This document shows positions 51,996 through 64,000 of a stretch of DNA of 64,000 bases, piece after piece. Below the pieces are notes generated by a model. The model saw only the letters and a list, made by a program, of their open reading frames with translations, was not told the origin of the DNA and searched no databases. Position 1 is the first letter of the stretch; every line of letters starts with the position of its first letter. The DNA is from Campylorhamphus procurvoides. Its lineage: Eukaryota > Chordata > Aves > Passeriformes > Dendrocolaptidae. Where the stretch lies: NCBI GenBank assembly GCA_013396655.1, contig WBMV01009196.1, forward strand, positions 424,385 to 488,384. The letters are read 5' to 3'. Made by a program: the position numbers and the translations under genes.

Positions 51996-53608
51996 AAGAA
52001 CTTTGCCTTGCCTATTTTCTTTAATATTCACTATGGATGAGTACCAAAGGTGTGATAATAAGGTAGCTAAACATTTGATCAGAGCTAGTGCAGTCACTTT
52101 TACTCATATTCTTAAGGAAACTAAGTGAAAACGGAGGAGCTGATGGTGAGGAGAATGAAGAAATTAATGGAATTTATAAAAATCAGGAAAGTTGTGAAAA
52201 AATCTGGCCTAAAAAGACAGGGCCTATCCCAAAATGAGTTAATAAAGAGGTGCAACTAGACCAATCTGACAATTTAAAAAATAAAAAACAATCAACCAAA
52301 CAAACAAAAACAATAAACCACAAAATAATACGATGATTTACCAGGTTGGATTGGTCACTACAATACAATGATTCAGTGTTGTCCTTGCTCACATAACCAC
52401 CAGGGATACACCCTTCTTTTCTCAAAAGAGGGTACTGAATACAGTGGTTTCATATAGCTACACATATGATACTAACTTCAAAGCAGCCCTGAAGGAAGAA
52501 GAAATGAAGAAAAATTAAGAGTAAATGCATTATATGAACAAAAAAAAAATATAGTATAATCACATCGGAGATACTGAAAAGAAGTAAATATTCTCCCCAT
52601 GATTAGAAGTAGCCTCCTAAATTGTACAGAAATATGTATTTAACTTTTATTACCAGACAGTAACCCAATTTAAAGATGACCTCTGCTGAAATATCCAGCA
52701 GGTTGTGAGGAAGCTCTTTAGATGACATGACTCCAATACTTCAAGAGAAATATATAGGTGAGGATAAAAAGTTGATAGGGGACAGATCTTAAATAACATG
52801 TTTTGGGGTAGGATTGTTGTTCCTTATCTCCTAATTGGTGTTTTTTTAATGAACATTCACAGTCCGTTTCTCTGAGCAAGAGTTTCTTCAGTTACCAGCC
52901 ACGGGTCTGTTAGGCAGCTCCATTCATTCAGTCATGTCATTTCGTTGTTTCATTAAAGACAGCTTTCATTTCACAGGCCCAGCATGGGTTTGTGTTTGGA
53001 GGGGGGAGAGGAATTCAGCTCACTATGTTAATAAAACTATTCATGGTTCCAGCTTGTTATCTTTAAATTTCGCCCTGCAAGGACAATTGCTTTCCATTAA
53101 AAATGATGATAGTAATGAATTCTAAGTTTGTTACTGTTGAAATGCAATCATTCTGATCACTTTCTTCCAACAAAGGGCTACAGATAAAAATGAATGTTTT
53201 ACTGTGGTTGTGGATGATGTGGTCCTCTCTTTGATCAATACACATGTGAGGAAGATCTCTGTGTCTGAGTGGATCTGTGCTTCCTTTTTCCCTGTTCCTC
53301 AAAAGGGCCACTGAGATTGTAGAAGGGACCAAGAGATCCACATAATTTCTTCAGTTTAGCCTTGATGGTGTGTTTAGTGGCACACTGTTCCTACTAATGT
53401 GCTTCTTCAGCATTAACTTTCATGCTGAAGGGATGGACACTGGTCGGGCTCATCCAGTCCATCTTGGAGCAATATTTGAGATTCATTCCTTTGGAACATT
53501 TTCTGAGCTGGTCTGACAAAAATGTGCTTTGATTTTTCCGAACAAAAGTTCCAGATCTCAAAAGAACTTGGTCTCTGTAATGTACAGCTTGGCAATGCCT
53601 AAAAATGC
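51996..53608. other. Unique AT-rich sequence
   Basis: Contains the A-rich tract listed separately. 52840-53060 is non-repetitive with homeobox-like TTAATGA and TAATAAAAC motifs. No gene supported. Confidence 0.45.
52271..52325. repeat. A-rich (CAAA)n tract
   Basis: Imperfect AAAAT/CAAA units over about 55 bases. Confidence 0.8.
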
Positions 53609-53822
53609 AAAAAGGAAGAAATTTTTTTACTGTGAGGGTAGTGAGATATTGCCTGGAGAAGCTGTGGATCCTCCATCCCTGGAAGTGTTCAAGGCCAGGT
53701 TGGATGGTGCTTCAAGCAATCTGGTCTAGTAGAAGGTGTCCCTGTCCATAGCAGGGAGGTTGGACTGAGATGATCTTTAAGGTTCCTTCCAACATGAACA
53801 ATTCCATGGTTCTTTGATTCTA
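53609..53822 (+). mobile_element. CR1 LINE 3' end
   Basis: Plus-orientation CR1 terminal 210 bases: AAAAAGGAAGAAATTTTTTT, ACTGTGAGGGTAGTGAGATA, GAAGCTGTGGATCCTCCATC, CCTGGAAGTGTTCAAGGCCA, GGTCTAGTAGAAGGTGTCCC, GATGATCTTTAAGGTTCCTT, CCAAC and a mutated tail ATTCCATGGTTCTTTGATTC. 5'-truncated in the usual way and moderately diverged. Confidence 0.96.
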
Positions 53823-56800
53823 AGATGTCAAGCTTTGAGTGTGCATGGCTCAGGGCTGAGAGCTATGTCTCTGCTGCCTACTCCCTGCTGCCTGGCGCAG
53901 TCCAGGTTGGGCTTTTCCTTAGAAGCTGGTGCCTGGCAATCTCATCTCTCAAGCTATCCAAAGTGTTTGAAGGCTTACCCAGCTTCTGTCCCTCCTAAAT
54001 GTCTGTTATATTATGGGTGTGCCCTTGTGGTTGCTTTAAGTCATCACTTTAATTAGGTTCACTACTACTAGAGACATGTATGCCCTGGATTGACAGCTAC
54101 TTCTGGGTTAAATTTTAATATCAGACCACTTAATGGAGAAAACGCGTTGGTTTCCTCTGGAAAAAACAGAAGTGAAGATCTCAACTGAAAAGTGTGATAT
54201 AGGGTCACAGAGAAACAAACTAAATAAAATTTGATCAACTTTATGCTTAAAAGCATTTTTCATTCTTAGCTACCTAGGGACCTTTCTTTTAGAATTTCTC
54301 CCCACCAAGCTCTACCCTGACAGAGAATGGGGGAGGGAGAGGATGGGGCTTCCCTACTCCTCTTGTGCTAAACTGGCTTCGTTTCTGTCCATTCTCACTT
54401 CTCAAAATGGAACTATCTTCTCTTCTCCTACCCCTTTACCATTCTTAATTTATTAATGTCAATTCTTTGTCCTTTCAAGTCACAAGGAACAGTCAGCAGG
54501 ACTCTTCGTGAGGGACATTAAGTTAACTATTAAAGCAATTTCATACATGCCATAGTACCCAGACTGTTGTAACAACATCCTGGTTTGTATTACAGGGAAT
54601 ATCACTGTGCACACTTTTTAAACTCCTTTCAAATTTCTTAGTATTAATTTGCCTCTATGAAAGGAAACAAAAGAACTCATTGGCAATGATAGTGGCAAGG
54701 CTCTCTGTCCACTCATCTGAAAACCTTGTTTCTCCATTCTTGCTTCCAACAGTGCCAAGAACATGAAAGGAGTATGGACTTCTCTTTTCCATTCAAGTGC
54801 CTCATACAGACCATAGGGAAGCACAATAATGGATATTTTGTGTCTTTCAGATGGCTTCTCCAGTGTACTGTGAATATCTGTGCGATCATCTCATCACTGA
54901 ATTCTGTGCTGAGTGTATATTGCCTTTTTGGATCCTTCTCCTGAGCTTACTGCCTGCATGCCGCTTCACCAATATATGTCTTCTGCAGTAATCCTTCCGT
55001 TGATGCCTTCATTTTCTCCTGAAGAATGGTACCCTTTTGTACACTTCCCTTCTGTAAAGGTACAATTGCCTTCTTTTTCAGTATTTGATAGCATGATCCC
55101 ATTCTGGGTTAGTTAGAGAAGTGAATGGAAACTAGATAGAATTACGCTAACCTCACAACTAACACTACCAAGCAATGCCAAGACAAAAAAACCCCAAACA
55201 CCAAAATAAAACAAACTGCAACAAAGGGAAATGGAATAGATGACAAAAATTAGTAGCAAAGCAGAAATGTGTGAGAAAGAGGCTGAGAGACAGATAAAAA
55301 GAGAAACTTTAAAAACCCACTTTTTAAAAAGAAAATAAAGGGAAATAATAATGACAGCCCTTATAGACAGATTAAGAAATGGGAACTCAGCCAACACAAG
55401 GACTAAAAGAACAATATTATAATTGTTTTTTGAGAGATCTGGCAATGGGCCATTACCCTGCTTGTTTTTACCTTGGGTCATTGCCCAGACTGGACAATTA
55501 AAAGGATATTTTTGTCATAGAACTAGTCATTTTTTTTCACTGCTGTTAAAAAAGTGTCACAGCCGACTGTGCACATTGATTGAATCTGTAGCTGTAAGAT
55601 TTTTGTGGAACAAAAAGCACTTGCTATAGTTCAGAAATCTCAGAAGTACAGCCCTATCTTGAGGCCTCCTTAAGTTAAAAGAATTACTTTCTAGAGAGTA
55701 GGTGAAATTTCACCTTCTCTACCCCCCTCCTGCCCTTGTGGGGAAATTCTAGATGGAAACTGACAGCCAAATTCTCCCTTTATGGTCACCTACATATGGT
55801 CACCTACCAAGGATCCTCTCTCCCATCCTTGTTGTTGACATTTGCCAGAAGCACAATGAATCTTTAAATAGGAACTTCTGAAGACTGGTGTCATTTATTT
55901 TCCACTCTAAGCTAAAGAATGTGTGGTGGTGAGTATATAGTGTTTTCCATTCAAGACTATTAGCACATCTGTTTTCCAAGGCTCTTTTTAAGGGTTGCTA
56001 TGTTTAGTAAAGAGGATATTTTTGGTTGCATCAGAACCCACAGGATTAGAATAATTCTGACATTGGGTCTTTTTAAGGTAGCCTTTTTAAGAATTCAGAT
56101 TGAGTAAATGTATTCTATTGAAATTAAATATTAAATTTATTGTAAAGGAAGAGCAAAGTGCTGGACTCCCAAACTCTCATGTTGTAGGAATTGACTAAAG
56201 ACCCCAGTTCCACGTGTACATGAAGGAACCTAAGTCCATAGCTCTTAGTTTCCAAGACAGTAGCTTGTTCATTGAACTGTGAAATCATGTGGTACAACTG
56301 CTATTTCACACGAAATCCTTCAGTTATTATTGATCCCAAGACTTAGAATTAGTGTTCTGCTTATAGAATAAGTAGAGGGTGGGACACCTGTGTTCCAGGA
56401 CAGTCTTTGAACAGTATAGCAAAAGGCCCATACCACTAAGGGACAAGTGTGACACTTCAGTTACTCTTTGGGAGCCCTGTAAAGTGGTTTTAAGAAGACT
56501 TGTAAGGAGATAGGCACAAGAGTATAGCACAGTGCTGAATAAGGGAAAATATAAAAATCCCCACATTTTCCCTGGCTCAAAGGATTTGAGAAATTTGAGT
56601 GGAAGTCACCAAGGATTTTTTAAAAGATAGTGCAATAATGGGTTTAGGTAAATTTGATATTTTTAAGAGAAAATTTTACTTGCTGTTTGGTAAGTCTTCA
56701 TAAATCTCTAAAAATACAGAAAAATGTAAAACAATTGAGTTAAAAAATTAATAAAATAATTGTACTAAGTTGTCTTTTTTCACAACTTTTCTTTCTCATA

Positions 56801-57212
56801 CAGAGTTTTGAAGTGTTTAGATTTAAATATTGCAATTCTTGAAGCAACTGTGTATGCCTGATTAGCTCTAAGAAAAGAGAAAGTTTGGGAAATTTAGCTG
56901 TAAGGTAAAACAAGTAATTAAAAAATCTTGTTGTCTATACTGTTTGAAATATAAAGTACAAAATATAAATCACAGAGTAGATGTTACAGCTGATTCTATC
57001 TGGAAATGGGTGGGGAGATTGCTTCCTCATTCATCCAATATTTAGTTAGATTTGATTAAGCAAAAATATACAAAATCAGGCTCAGATCCAAGATCAACAC
57101 ATCTCATTCCAGCAATTCTAATTTTCTGACCATACATCCAAGCCACATATCAGCAGGTCAGTGACTACATTCCAAGATTATTGTCAGTCAAGAGAACACT
57201 AAATGTAGCTAC
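53823..57212. other. Unique non-coding sequence
   Basis: Contains a 14-base tandem duplication at 55781-55806. The 122-codon minus frame at 55113-55481 is Leu/Phe/Ser-rich from A/T bias and has no family resemblance. No gene supported. Confidence 0.45.
55781..55806. repeat. Tandem TATGGTCACCTACA
   Basis: One full and one nearly full copy of a 14-base unit back to back. Confidence 0.85.
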
Positions 57213-57290
57213 TGTATATATATATATATATATTTATTTATATATATATACACGTGTATACATATATATATTTATTTTTTTTACATATGT
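57213..57290. repeat. Compound TA/ATTT/ACGTGT microsatellite
   Basis: Alternating TA runs broken by TTATTTA and CACGTG, ending in a T-rich run. Largely self-complementary, so likely unstable. Confidence 0.92.
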
Positions 57291-57565
57291 ATCTAGTCAT
57301 TTTATCAGGAAAACCAGATGTAGAAAAAAAAATTTGTATTTGAAAATACATTCTTCTCACTCATTATCAGTGGGATTATTGGAAAACTCTGAGTGCATTC
57401 AAGCCACATAACAGAAGGGAAGGTGGGCAAGTAAGGAGATATGCAGAACAGTTAGCTAAGCATGTTGGCACACTGTATCCTAGTACCCTCTGACATTTAA
57501 AACTGGAAGTCACGATTGTTTACCCAATGCACTAGAAGCTCTGTGGGATAGTGGGGTTCACTTTG
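57291..57565. other. Unique sequence beside CR1
   Basis: Nothing recognised. Confidence 0.5.
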
Positions 57566-57995
57566 TCACAGGATCACAGAAACATGTAACACTCTGGATA
57601 TGTCAAGATCAACCCCATACTTAAGACAGGGACAGTTAAAACATGTCCATGGTTATGTTCATTTCAGTTTTGTCTCCAGAGAGGAGAAAGTCCACCCACT
57701 CTGGGAAACATTCTAGTGCAGGCACCCTCACTGTGATTTTTTTTTTCCCTTATGTCACAATTTTCCTCTTATCTATACAACCACTCCTGTTACCAGCTGG
57801 GTTAGGCATGACTTGCACTTGATAAATCCATGCTGCCTGTTCCCAGTCATCACCTGAGACTGTCCTTTGTGTGACTGGAAATGGCTTCAGGGGAGGTTTG
57901 TTTCATAATCTTCCTAGGGACTGAGCTGCTGATTGCCCTGCAGTTTCTGGGATCCTGTTTCTGGTAGATAAGTATGATGTTTGTCTTTCTTTCCA
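57566..57995 (-). mobile_element. CR1 LINE copy with internal deletion
   Basis: The left edge ACAGGATCACAGAAACA is a mutated complement of the CR1 tail. 57660-57770 continues as CTCCAGAGAGGAGAAAGTCC, CTCTGGGAAACATTCTAGTG, CACCCTCACTGTGA and CTTATGTCACAATTTTCCTC, which is CR1 3' region. Then 57795-57990 (GGCATGACTTGCACTTGATA, AATCCATGCTGCCTGTTCCC, ATAATCTTCCTAGGGACTGA, TGCCCTGCAGTTTCTGGGAT) matches sequence that belongs well upstream, in the reverse-transcriptase part of CR1. The intervening kilobase or so is absent. Confidence 0.78.
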
Positions 57996-59159
57996 TCCTT
58001 GCCTATGTCCGTCTTTACCATGGCTGCTAATTCACTCCTACAGGTGTAGCCAGCAGGCTTGAGCCTCCCCTTGGAGGTCAATTTGGCTCTCTAATGGAAG
58101 TCTCCAGAAATGCTGGGAAAAACATGAACTACAGCCAGCCACTCCACACCCCCACAGGCTTTATTACAGAAGGACTGTAATAGGTGAGCAGAGCCTGTTT
58201 TACTGAAGAAAAACTTCTCAATAGAAAGACATCTTAATTATTACACTCTGCAAAAATGCAGAATAAAGGACTTTCTAACTCTTACCTAACCAGCACAACT
58301 GTAACCAGTTAAAAATCAAGGTTGCATACCTATGTTGACATGGTTTATGGGTACTAAAGTACTGAGGTGATGAGACACATAAATTAGGCAGATACTTCAG
58401 GTGACACAAAAGGCAAATGATGCCCATTAGCAGTTGAAAAGGATTAAGCCTAGTCTGGATACCAGGTCCGATTTTGAGTCATTCTGAATGTTGTACTCAC
58501 ATGCTGTTTTTGGTGAAGGCCAGTGTATTCTGGAAGCTGATACACAAAATGTAGACCCAGGTGTGAAGAAATCTCATCACAAATCAGAGTCAATACCTGA
58601 TCTTTGTTTTTAGTCTGCAAGCTCTTTATATAGCATTGGTTTTACCATACACCTTTACAGTGCATGGCATGTTAGGACTACCAAACAAACCTGGATGTGC
58701 TACTACGTGACACAATTTAATCCCAGGTGGCAACTAAATTCCACACAGATACTCACTCACTCTCATATGGCGGAGTGGGGAAGAGAATCAGAAGAGTGAA
58801 AAAGAGAAAAATCATGGGCTAAGATAAAGAGACTTTATCAAAATATGAAAATTTTCCCTTACCACTAAAACTTTATTTTAATCTGTTTCTTTAGTTTTTA
58901 GAACTAATCTTGAACTGATCATTATAACTGGAAAGAGAAATATGAGATTATCAGGTAAAAATATCCCTGTCCAAAAATGTGTATTTTTGCTTAAATATCT
59001 TAAGTGGCATGCAGCAGTTAGTAGAATACTCATCTATCCATCATTATGGTCTATTAGGCAGTCTCAGTTTCAAATTCATTTGATATTAAATTACAAGGAA
59101 AGAAGTGATTTAGAAAAGAAGTATCAGTCTCAGAACATCACCAGATAGATTTTTTTTTG
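57996..59159. other. Unique AT-rich sequence
   Basis: 58030-58200 may hold further eroded CR1, but I cannot align it. No gene supported. Confidence 0.4.
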
Positions 59160-59208
59160 ATATATATATGTGCATGTGTGTGTGTGTTTATGTATGCATA
59201 CATATATA
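59160..59208. repeat. Compound (TA)n/(TG)n microsatellite
   Basis: TA run, then GTGTGTGTGTGT, then ATGTATGCATACATATATA. The last part is palindromic (TATGCATA). Confidence 0.9.
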
Positions 59209-60861
59209 GAATCATAAAAAAGGTTTGTCTAAATCAAGGCATAAAAGAATTAATGAAATAATCTTCATATTTTCCCTCTTGCCATTATAAGGTCCTTTGT
59301 GTTACACCTAGAACATGCAGAGTGAGAAAAGATACAGGAAAAAATTAACTAGATGGGATCAGGTATTAATTTCCTCCTGACTTATATTTGGGGTTTGGGT
59401 TTTTTTAATGGGATTGTGTTAACTAAATTTGCGTGAAAAAAGTTCAGGTGAGGTAGGCTGCACCTGTGTAGGTAGAGGCAAATGTGAGTCTTGAGTTAGA
59501 GATTTGAGTTTATACTGCCCTGTAAAACTTCTCCATTTTTAAATGGAATTTTTGAATAAAACTGCTGAGGCCTGTGAGCTCTCCTCGCCTGTCCTGGTAA
59601 CTCCTAACCACTGGCAACCAGGAGGATTTTCCATTCAGCACAGCCAGAGACAACTTAAATTAATAAAAGGGAGCAGGCTAGTGATATAATCTGATCTGCA
59701 CTAAAGCAGTCTCTGGTCTAGAAACATCTGACTTTAACATGAATTAAAATCTGAGTTTTTCTAAACTTTCACTACCTTCCTATGTTCCTACAGAGATTGC
59801 AGCTTCATGTTTCACAGCACCAGTCCTAGAGTGTTTTCCTTTTGTGGAAAATCTTACCTACAGATTGTTGAGATGCTAAGAAAATACATATGATATAAGC
59901 ACACATGCACATACTGTGCATCCAAATTGGAAGTTGAAGAGGGAAGGACAAGAGGAGTGGAAAAGTCTGCCTTTAATGAGCCAGAATAATACCAAACGGG
60001 AGGCTGACTGAGAGAGAGAGCACTCTGCTGTCTTAAAAGCAGGCAGCCCTGTATAACAACATCCTTCTATTCCGCATAATTGGATCTCTTAAAATATTTT
60101 TAAATATCAATGAGTGAATATCACAAATTATGTCACTTGGCAATCTTTTAAATCTCTTTTCCCTCAGGGTCAGCAGAAGGGGCAGTGAACCTGGAAGATG
60201 CTAAAAAGGATTTTTAAAACCCAAGTTGTCTCCCTCCAAATTGAAAATTGCTGAATCTACTCACTGGGTTTTACAACACAAACTCTATTTGTCCATGTAT
60301 TTCTTTCTTTATACATCCGTAGAAGTATTAAGAAATTGCTTTTAAAATTTTCCAACTGTTACATGTTAGCTTTGACAGTATAGAAAAGAATATGTGAAGA
60401 GGTTTTCCTTTTCTAAGCGGTTTTAATTAGTGGCAGAGAAGCCATAAGAGTCTACACCAGTTTTAATTATGCAAAACTTTTTGGGATTTTGGCTGCAATT
60501 TTTCTTCATATTCTTCCAGTCCTCTGTGATCCCACCACCTCTACTGTCTTTTGTGTCCTTTTATTTCTGTATTTCTTCAAATATGGCCATCATATTCCAT
60601 TACTTTTGAGACTTTTATCAGAGAGCTCAGTGATTAAAGCAGATTAAAGCCACAGGATTCTGATTATGTGTGGCAGGGGCACATGCATTCTCAAATGCAT
60701 TCATGACCGCAGCATGGCTTTCCTCTAGGGGAACAGTGCTCAGTGGCACAAAGCTCTCTGTGTAAACTGGTTGGAGTGGTGATGTTCAGATCATTTATAA
60801 AAGTGACTCTGGAGCCTCTCTTTGTGAATTGTCATTGTTTTGAGACTTCCTGGTCAAACCT
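59209..60861. other. Unique AT-rich sequence
   Basis: A (GA)n run of about 10 bases near 60010-60020. No gene or named repeat otherwise. Confidence 0.5.
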
Positions 60862-60965
60862 TCATCCTCAAGCCCTTCCTGCAGAAGGTCCATGTCCTTC
60901 ATATCATGGCTGCCCCAGACATGAATCCAGTACATCAGTACTGAAGGTTCCTGAGGTGCCTACAT
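60862..60965 (-). mobile_element. Eroded CR1 body fragment
   Basis: GAAGGTCCATGTCCTTCATA, TCATGGCTGCCCCAGACATG and AATCCAGTACATCAGTACTG resemble the complement of the CR1 region just upstream of its 3' UTR. About 100 bases with no tail. Assignment is by one continuous but diverged match. Confidence 0.5.
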
Positions 60966-63900
60966 GCATCTTTGCAATTGAGAGTTGTTACATACTCATT
61001 TAGCAGCATATATGGAATACTCTTATAACATGATTTCCAAATACTTAAAAATCCCTCCTGTTTACACAATAAAAATATCCACAATTAGGTCTTTGCATGT
61101 ATTTGCCAATAGAGGGACAAAAGCCTCATATTTTGTTCTTTGTTCATAATCATTGATAGCAACAAAGAATTTGTACACAACTAGACAAAGTTCATTCAAA
61201 CAGTTTCTGAAAATGGAATGGAAGGAATAGAGACAACCTGAATACATGTGCAATTTTTATTCTTACCATTGGCTGTATTCCTTTCTGTGTTATTTGGACA
61301 TCTAGGCATATGCTTTTTTGCCTCTAATATGTTTATGCAAATTTGCTCCAATTGCTACTTGCAAGTGTTCACAACATGACAAGTATTCTGACATATTTAT
61401 GTGACATACCTTTTGAAGAGATGATAAGGACATTACAGCACCACATTTGAGATGTTATAGAAGAGGGCTGTCATGCTTTCCATTCTAAACCACTATTTTT
61501 AGAGGGTTTACAATCCTGGAACAAAAATTATTTTTGGAACTTTGTTTAACATACATGACTGGAATAACATATCTCTGGATACAATGTGAGAAAATATCAA
61601 TTCAGTAGAATTTAGAGATTCAGTTCCAGTGAATATACACAATTTGCAAGAAATGGGTTTTTGCCCATATCAGTATTCTTCAAAATTCTATAGTGCAGCT
61701 GGTTTCAACTCTGCCATGACTACATAGATTTTAGGATGCAAATATGTGCACATCTGTTGTAATTTATATAAAAATAAAACATTCCTGTAAGTGTGAAGAA
61801 TGAATGATGCAGGTGGTTTTAGACAAAAGATGGTAAAAATTCAAAAGACCTGTTAAAATGCTACTGCTGCTGTATGGAAAAAAAAATAGGAAAAAACAGA
61901 ACTCAATGGCTTACTGCTGCAAGATCTCATGTGTTTCCTCTGACACTTAGACACATGTTAAGGATGTTGCAGGCGATTGCTATTTTAAGTTTCTGTGTTT
62001 ATGTTTTTTAAGTATATGAAAATGTTCCCTCTTGAAAAATACTCCTTAACCACTTGGAAAACTAATTTGAACAAACATTGACTTTCTTCCATTTGAAAAT
62101 ACCTTCATCTCTCCTATTGATTGAAATATAGCATGTCATTTTTCTTGTACTCACATTAAAGCTTGTGGAAATTTGTCATTCCTTTCCTGATGCTTAACTG
62201 AGAAATGGATAATGGCTGGCTAAAAGTAGTTCTCTTTAGGAGCATCAACTGAGAAAAAAAAAAGAAAATAACCTCCCAGCATCCTTTGAAATTTGTTTGA
62301 GAGGAAAAGCCAGAGTCATCAAAATATATTGTTCTATTCACCTTGATCTTTTGCAAAACCTAGTTGTATCAAATTCCAGTGGAAAGTTTCTGCTATAACA
62401 AGAGTCTAATCACCTGACAAACTGGTAATGTCTCAATACTGTGCTTCTGCCCAGAATCTCACAGTATTGTATTGGACATTATTAGGTCATGTATCAGCAG
62501 AGTTTCTGTGATACGACTGAGCCTCCACTGCCCTGTGTACTCATTTCAGAAACCCAGTGGTGCCACAAGCATGCTGACTGCGTTCTAACATCAGTTCTTC
62601 ATTGCTGAAATACATACCTTCAACCAACCTACACACAAACATGCAACTACATCAGCTTTACATCCCAGGTGAGCTTCAAGAACCTTTGTTCAAGGTCAAG
62701 TCAGCTCACAGAAACTGGTTTCTACTTACCAGAGAGGGAAACCATTCATAAAACCAAGTGATAGTGGGAGGACTGAGCCAGGAAGTGTGGAATCACACTG
62801 AAGTCCTATTTACCCACATGAGTACAAGCCAGTGGATCAGGAAAGCAAACAGATCACTGGGCCCTGGGCAATCTTTACAGGCCATTCAGTCTCTCCACTT
62901 ATCCTGCAGCCAGCAACTGCAGAAATTGTGCATGTGGAAAGAAAATGACAAATGAAGGAAACAAAATCTATTATAAAAGTTAGATGACAGGTAGTAGTGG
63001 GGAGAGCTGCTTTTGGCTCCTTTCCTTCTTCACTTGTACGATAGTGCGTGACTGCAGTAGAGAGCATAGGTCAGAGCACAGTTCCTTCATGGGTCACAGA
63101 CTGCTCCATGGCTTGTGTCCATGAAGGCTCATGGGTCCAACTTCACCAGGAAAGTTGGAGGATAGCCATTCCTTCTATTTCTAGCATCCAAAGCTTCATA
63201 AACTGTACTGCACATGTAAGATACACCATCTTCCCTCCTCCACACATATGCAGACACACAGAGATTACAGTATAGCTTAGTGGCAGATTTCTGCCCTGGG
63301 GTAAACAACATAACTGAAAGGTTACTGAGACAACAGCAGGAGGTAATGCTACTTATTTCCTCAAAATAAAGCCAGGCCTGATCTATTATGTGCTGCCTAT
63401 ATTTCAAAATGCATATGGGTGCCTACAACTCCCAGTTGGTAAGTTAGGCCTTCAGAAGGTAATGTATTAGCTAGCAATAATGTACTAGCTCTTCCTTTAA
63501 GATCTGCTTTCCTCCTCTGAATTTAGGAACTTTGTTCAAGGGCACTAGAATTCCCCCTCCTTTCTCCCTCTTTCAACAGATTTAGGCACTTTGCTATTTA
63601 ACTGTCCTTTCTATCCTGAATAAACTCCACTAAAAATGTCTTTTGAGGATAATATGATTTGAACAAATTACTTCTATCTGACATTTCTCCTTTTAACTGA
63701 AAACTTTATTTTAATTCTGGGATGAAATGAATAATGAGGTAAAATTAATTAATTCATCAGAAAAAAAATAAAATCCATTCACATGCATTAAAGAGTAAAG
63801 ATTTTGTTATAAATCACATTCATACAGAGGAAAATAATTTTTAAAAAAATCTTTGTTTTGGAGGTTTTGATGTGAATCATGTGAATCATTCCAACTTCAG

Positions 63901-64000
63901 GCAGGAGTGGGGGTGATGCACCTTGTACTTTATCTTGTGTGGGGATTTTTCTATGAAGAATAAATCAACAATCCTGCATGGAAAGACATTCCTCCTCAGT
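60966..64000. other. Unique AT-rich non-coding sequence
   Basis: Open frames at 62758-63407 overlap on both strands in a slightly GC-richer stretch and show no family resemblance. A-rich runs at 62252-62262 and 63843-63850. Nothing else seen. Confidence 0.5.

Noticed and set aside
55113..55481. 122-codon minus-strand frame with several hydrophobic runs
   Set aside because: Leu/Phe/Ile/Ser-rich because the minus strand is T-rich. No start context, signal peptide logic or family match.
59204..59222. ATAGAATCATAAAAA as a CR1 tail
   Set aside because: Only about ten bases match, and the following sequence is not CR1.

Overview
The window looks like non-coding DNA from a bird genome. It is AT-rich by eye, full of stop codons on both strands, and has no open frame longer than about 130 codons. 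There are no operons, Shine-Dalgarno-type starts, tRNAs, rRNAs or CRISPR arrays. The only interspersed repeat family I can name with confidence is CR1, the dominant LINE of birds, with its characteristic 3' tail (ATTCTATGATTCTAT, or ATAGAATCATAGAAT on the other strand). I saw no Alu, L1 or MIR-like sequence. I cannot name the species or the locus. It could be intergenic or lie inside a very long intron.

Layout. 1-25.2 kb is mostly featureless AT-rich sequence with short simple repeats, a pair of adjacent hairpins at about 6.46 kb, and two weak plus-strand terminal-exon candidates (7185-7301 and 15532-15770). 25.2-27.4 kb is a CR1 cluster: a minus-strand 3'-region fragment, a decayed minus-strand ORF1 with a recognisable esterase-domain C-terminus, then two CR1 3' ends pointing away from each other. 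27.4-36.7 kb holds only simple repeats. 36.7-37.05 kb (minus) carries the best protein-coding candidate: a splice acceptor, 78 open codons, a stop, and an AATAAA about 80 bases downstream. 41.15-42.33 kb is a compositionally distinct block that I suspect is an old reverse-oriented LTR retroelement; it contains an exon-like open stretch.

46.3-46.4 kb is a purine (AAAAG/GAAA) tract. 48.2 kb and 45.3 kb contain octamer and SOX-like motifs in otherwise unique sequence. 51.0-52.0 kb holds a CR1 3' end on the minus strand and a much older CR1/L3-like relict on the plus strand. 53.6 kb, 57.6-58.0 kb and 60.9 kb hold further CR1 fragments in various states of decay. The remainder is unique AT-rich sequence with TA/TG microsatellites.

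No genes can be shown to work together here. The exon candidates lie on both strands, none is identified, and their phases do not let me join them into one transcript. I found no convincing new biological system. The items most worth checking are the 37 kb exon candidate, the 41-42 kb block, and the CR1 ORF1 remnant.
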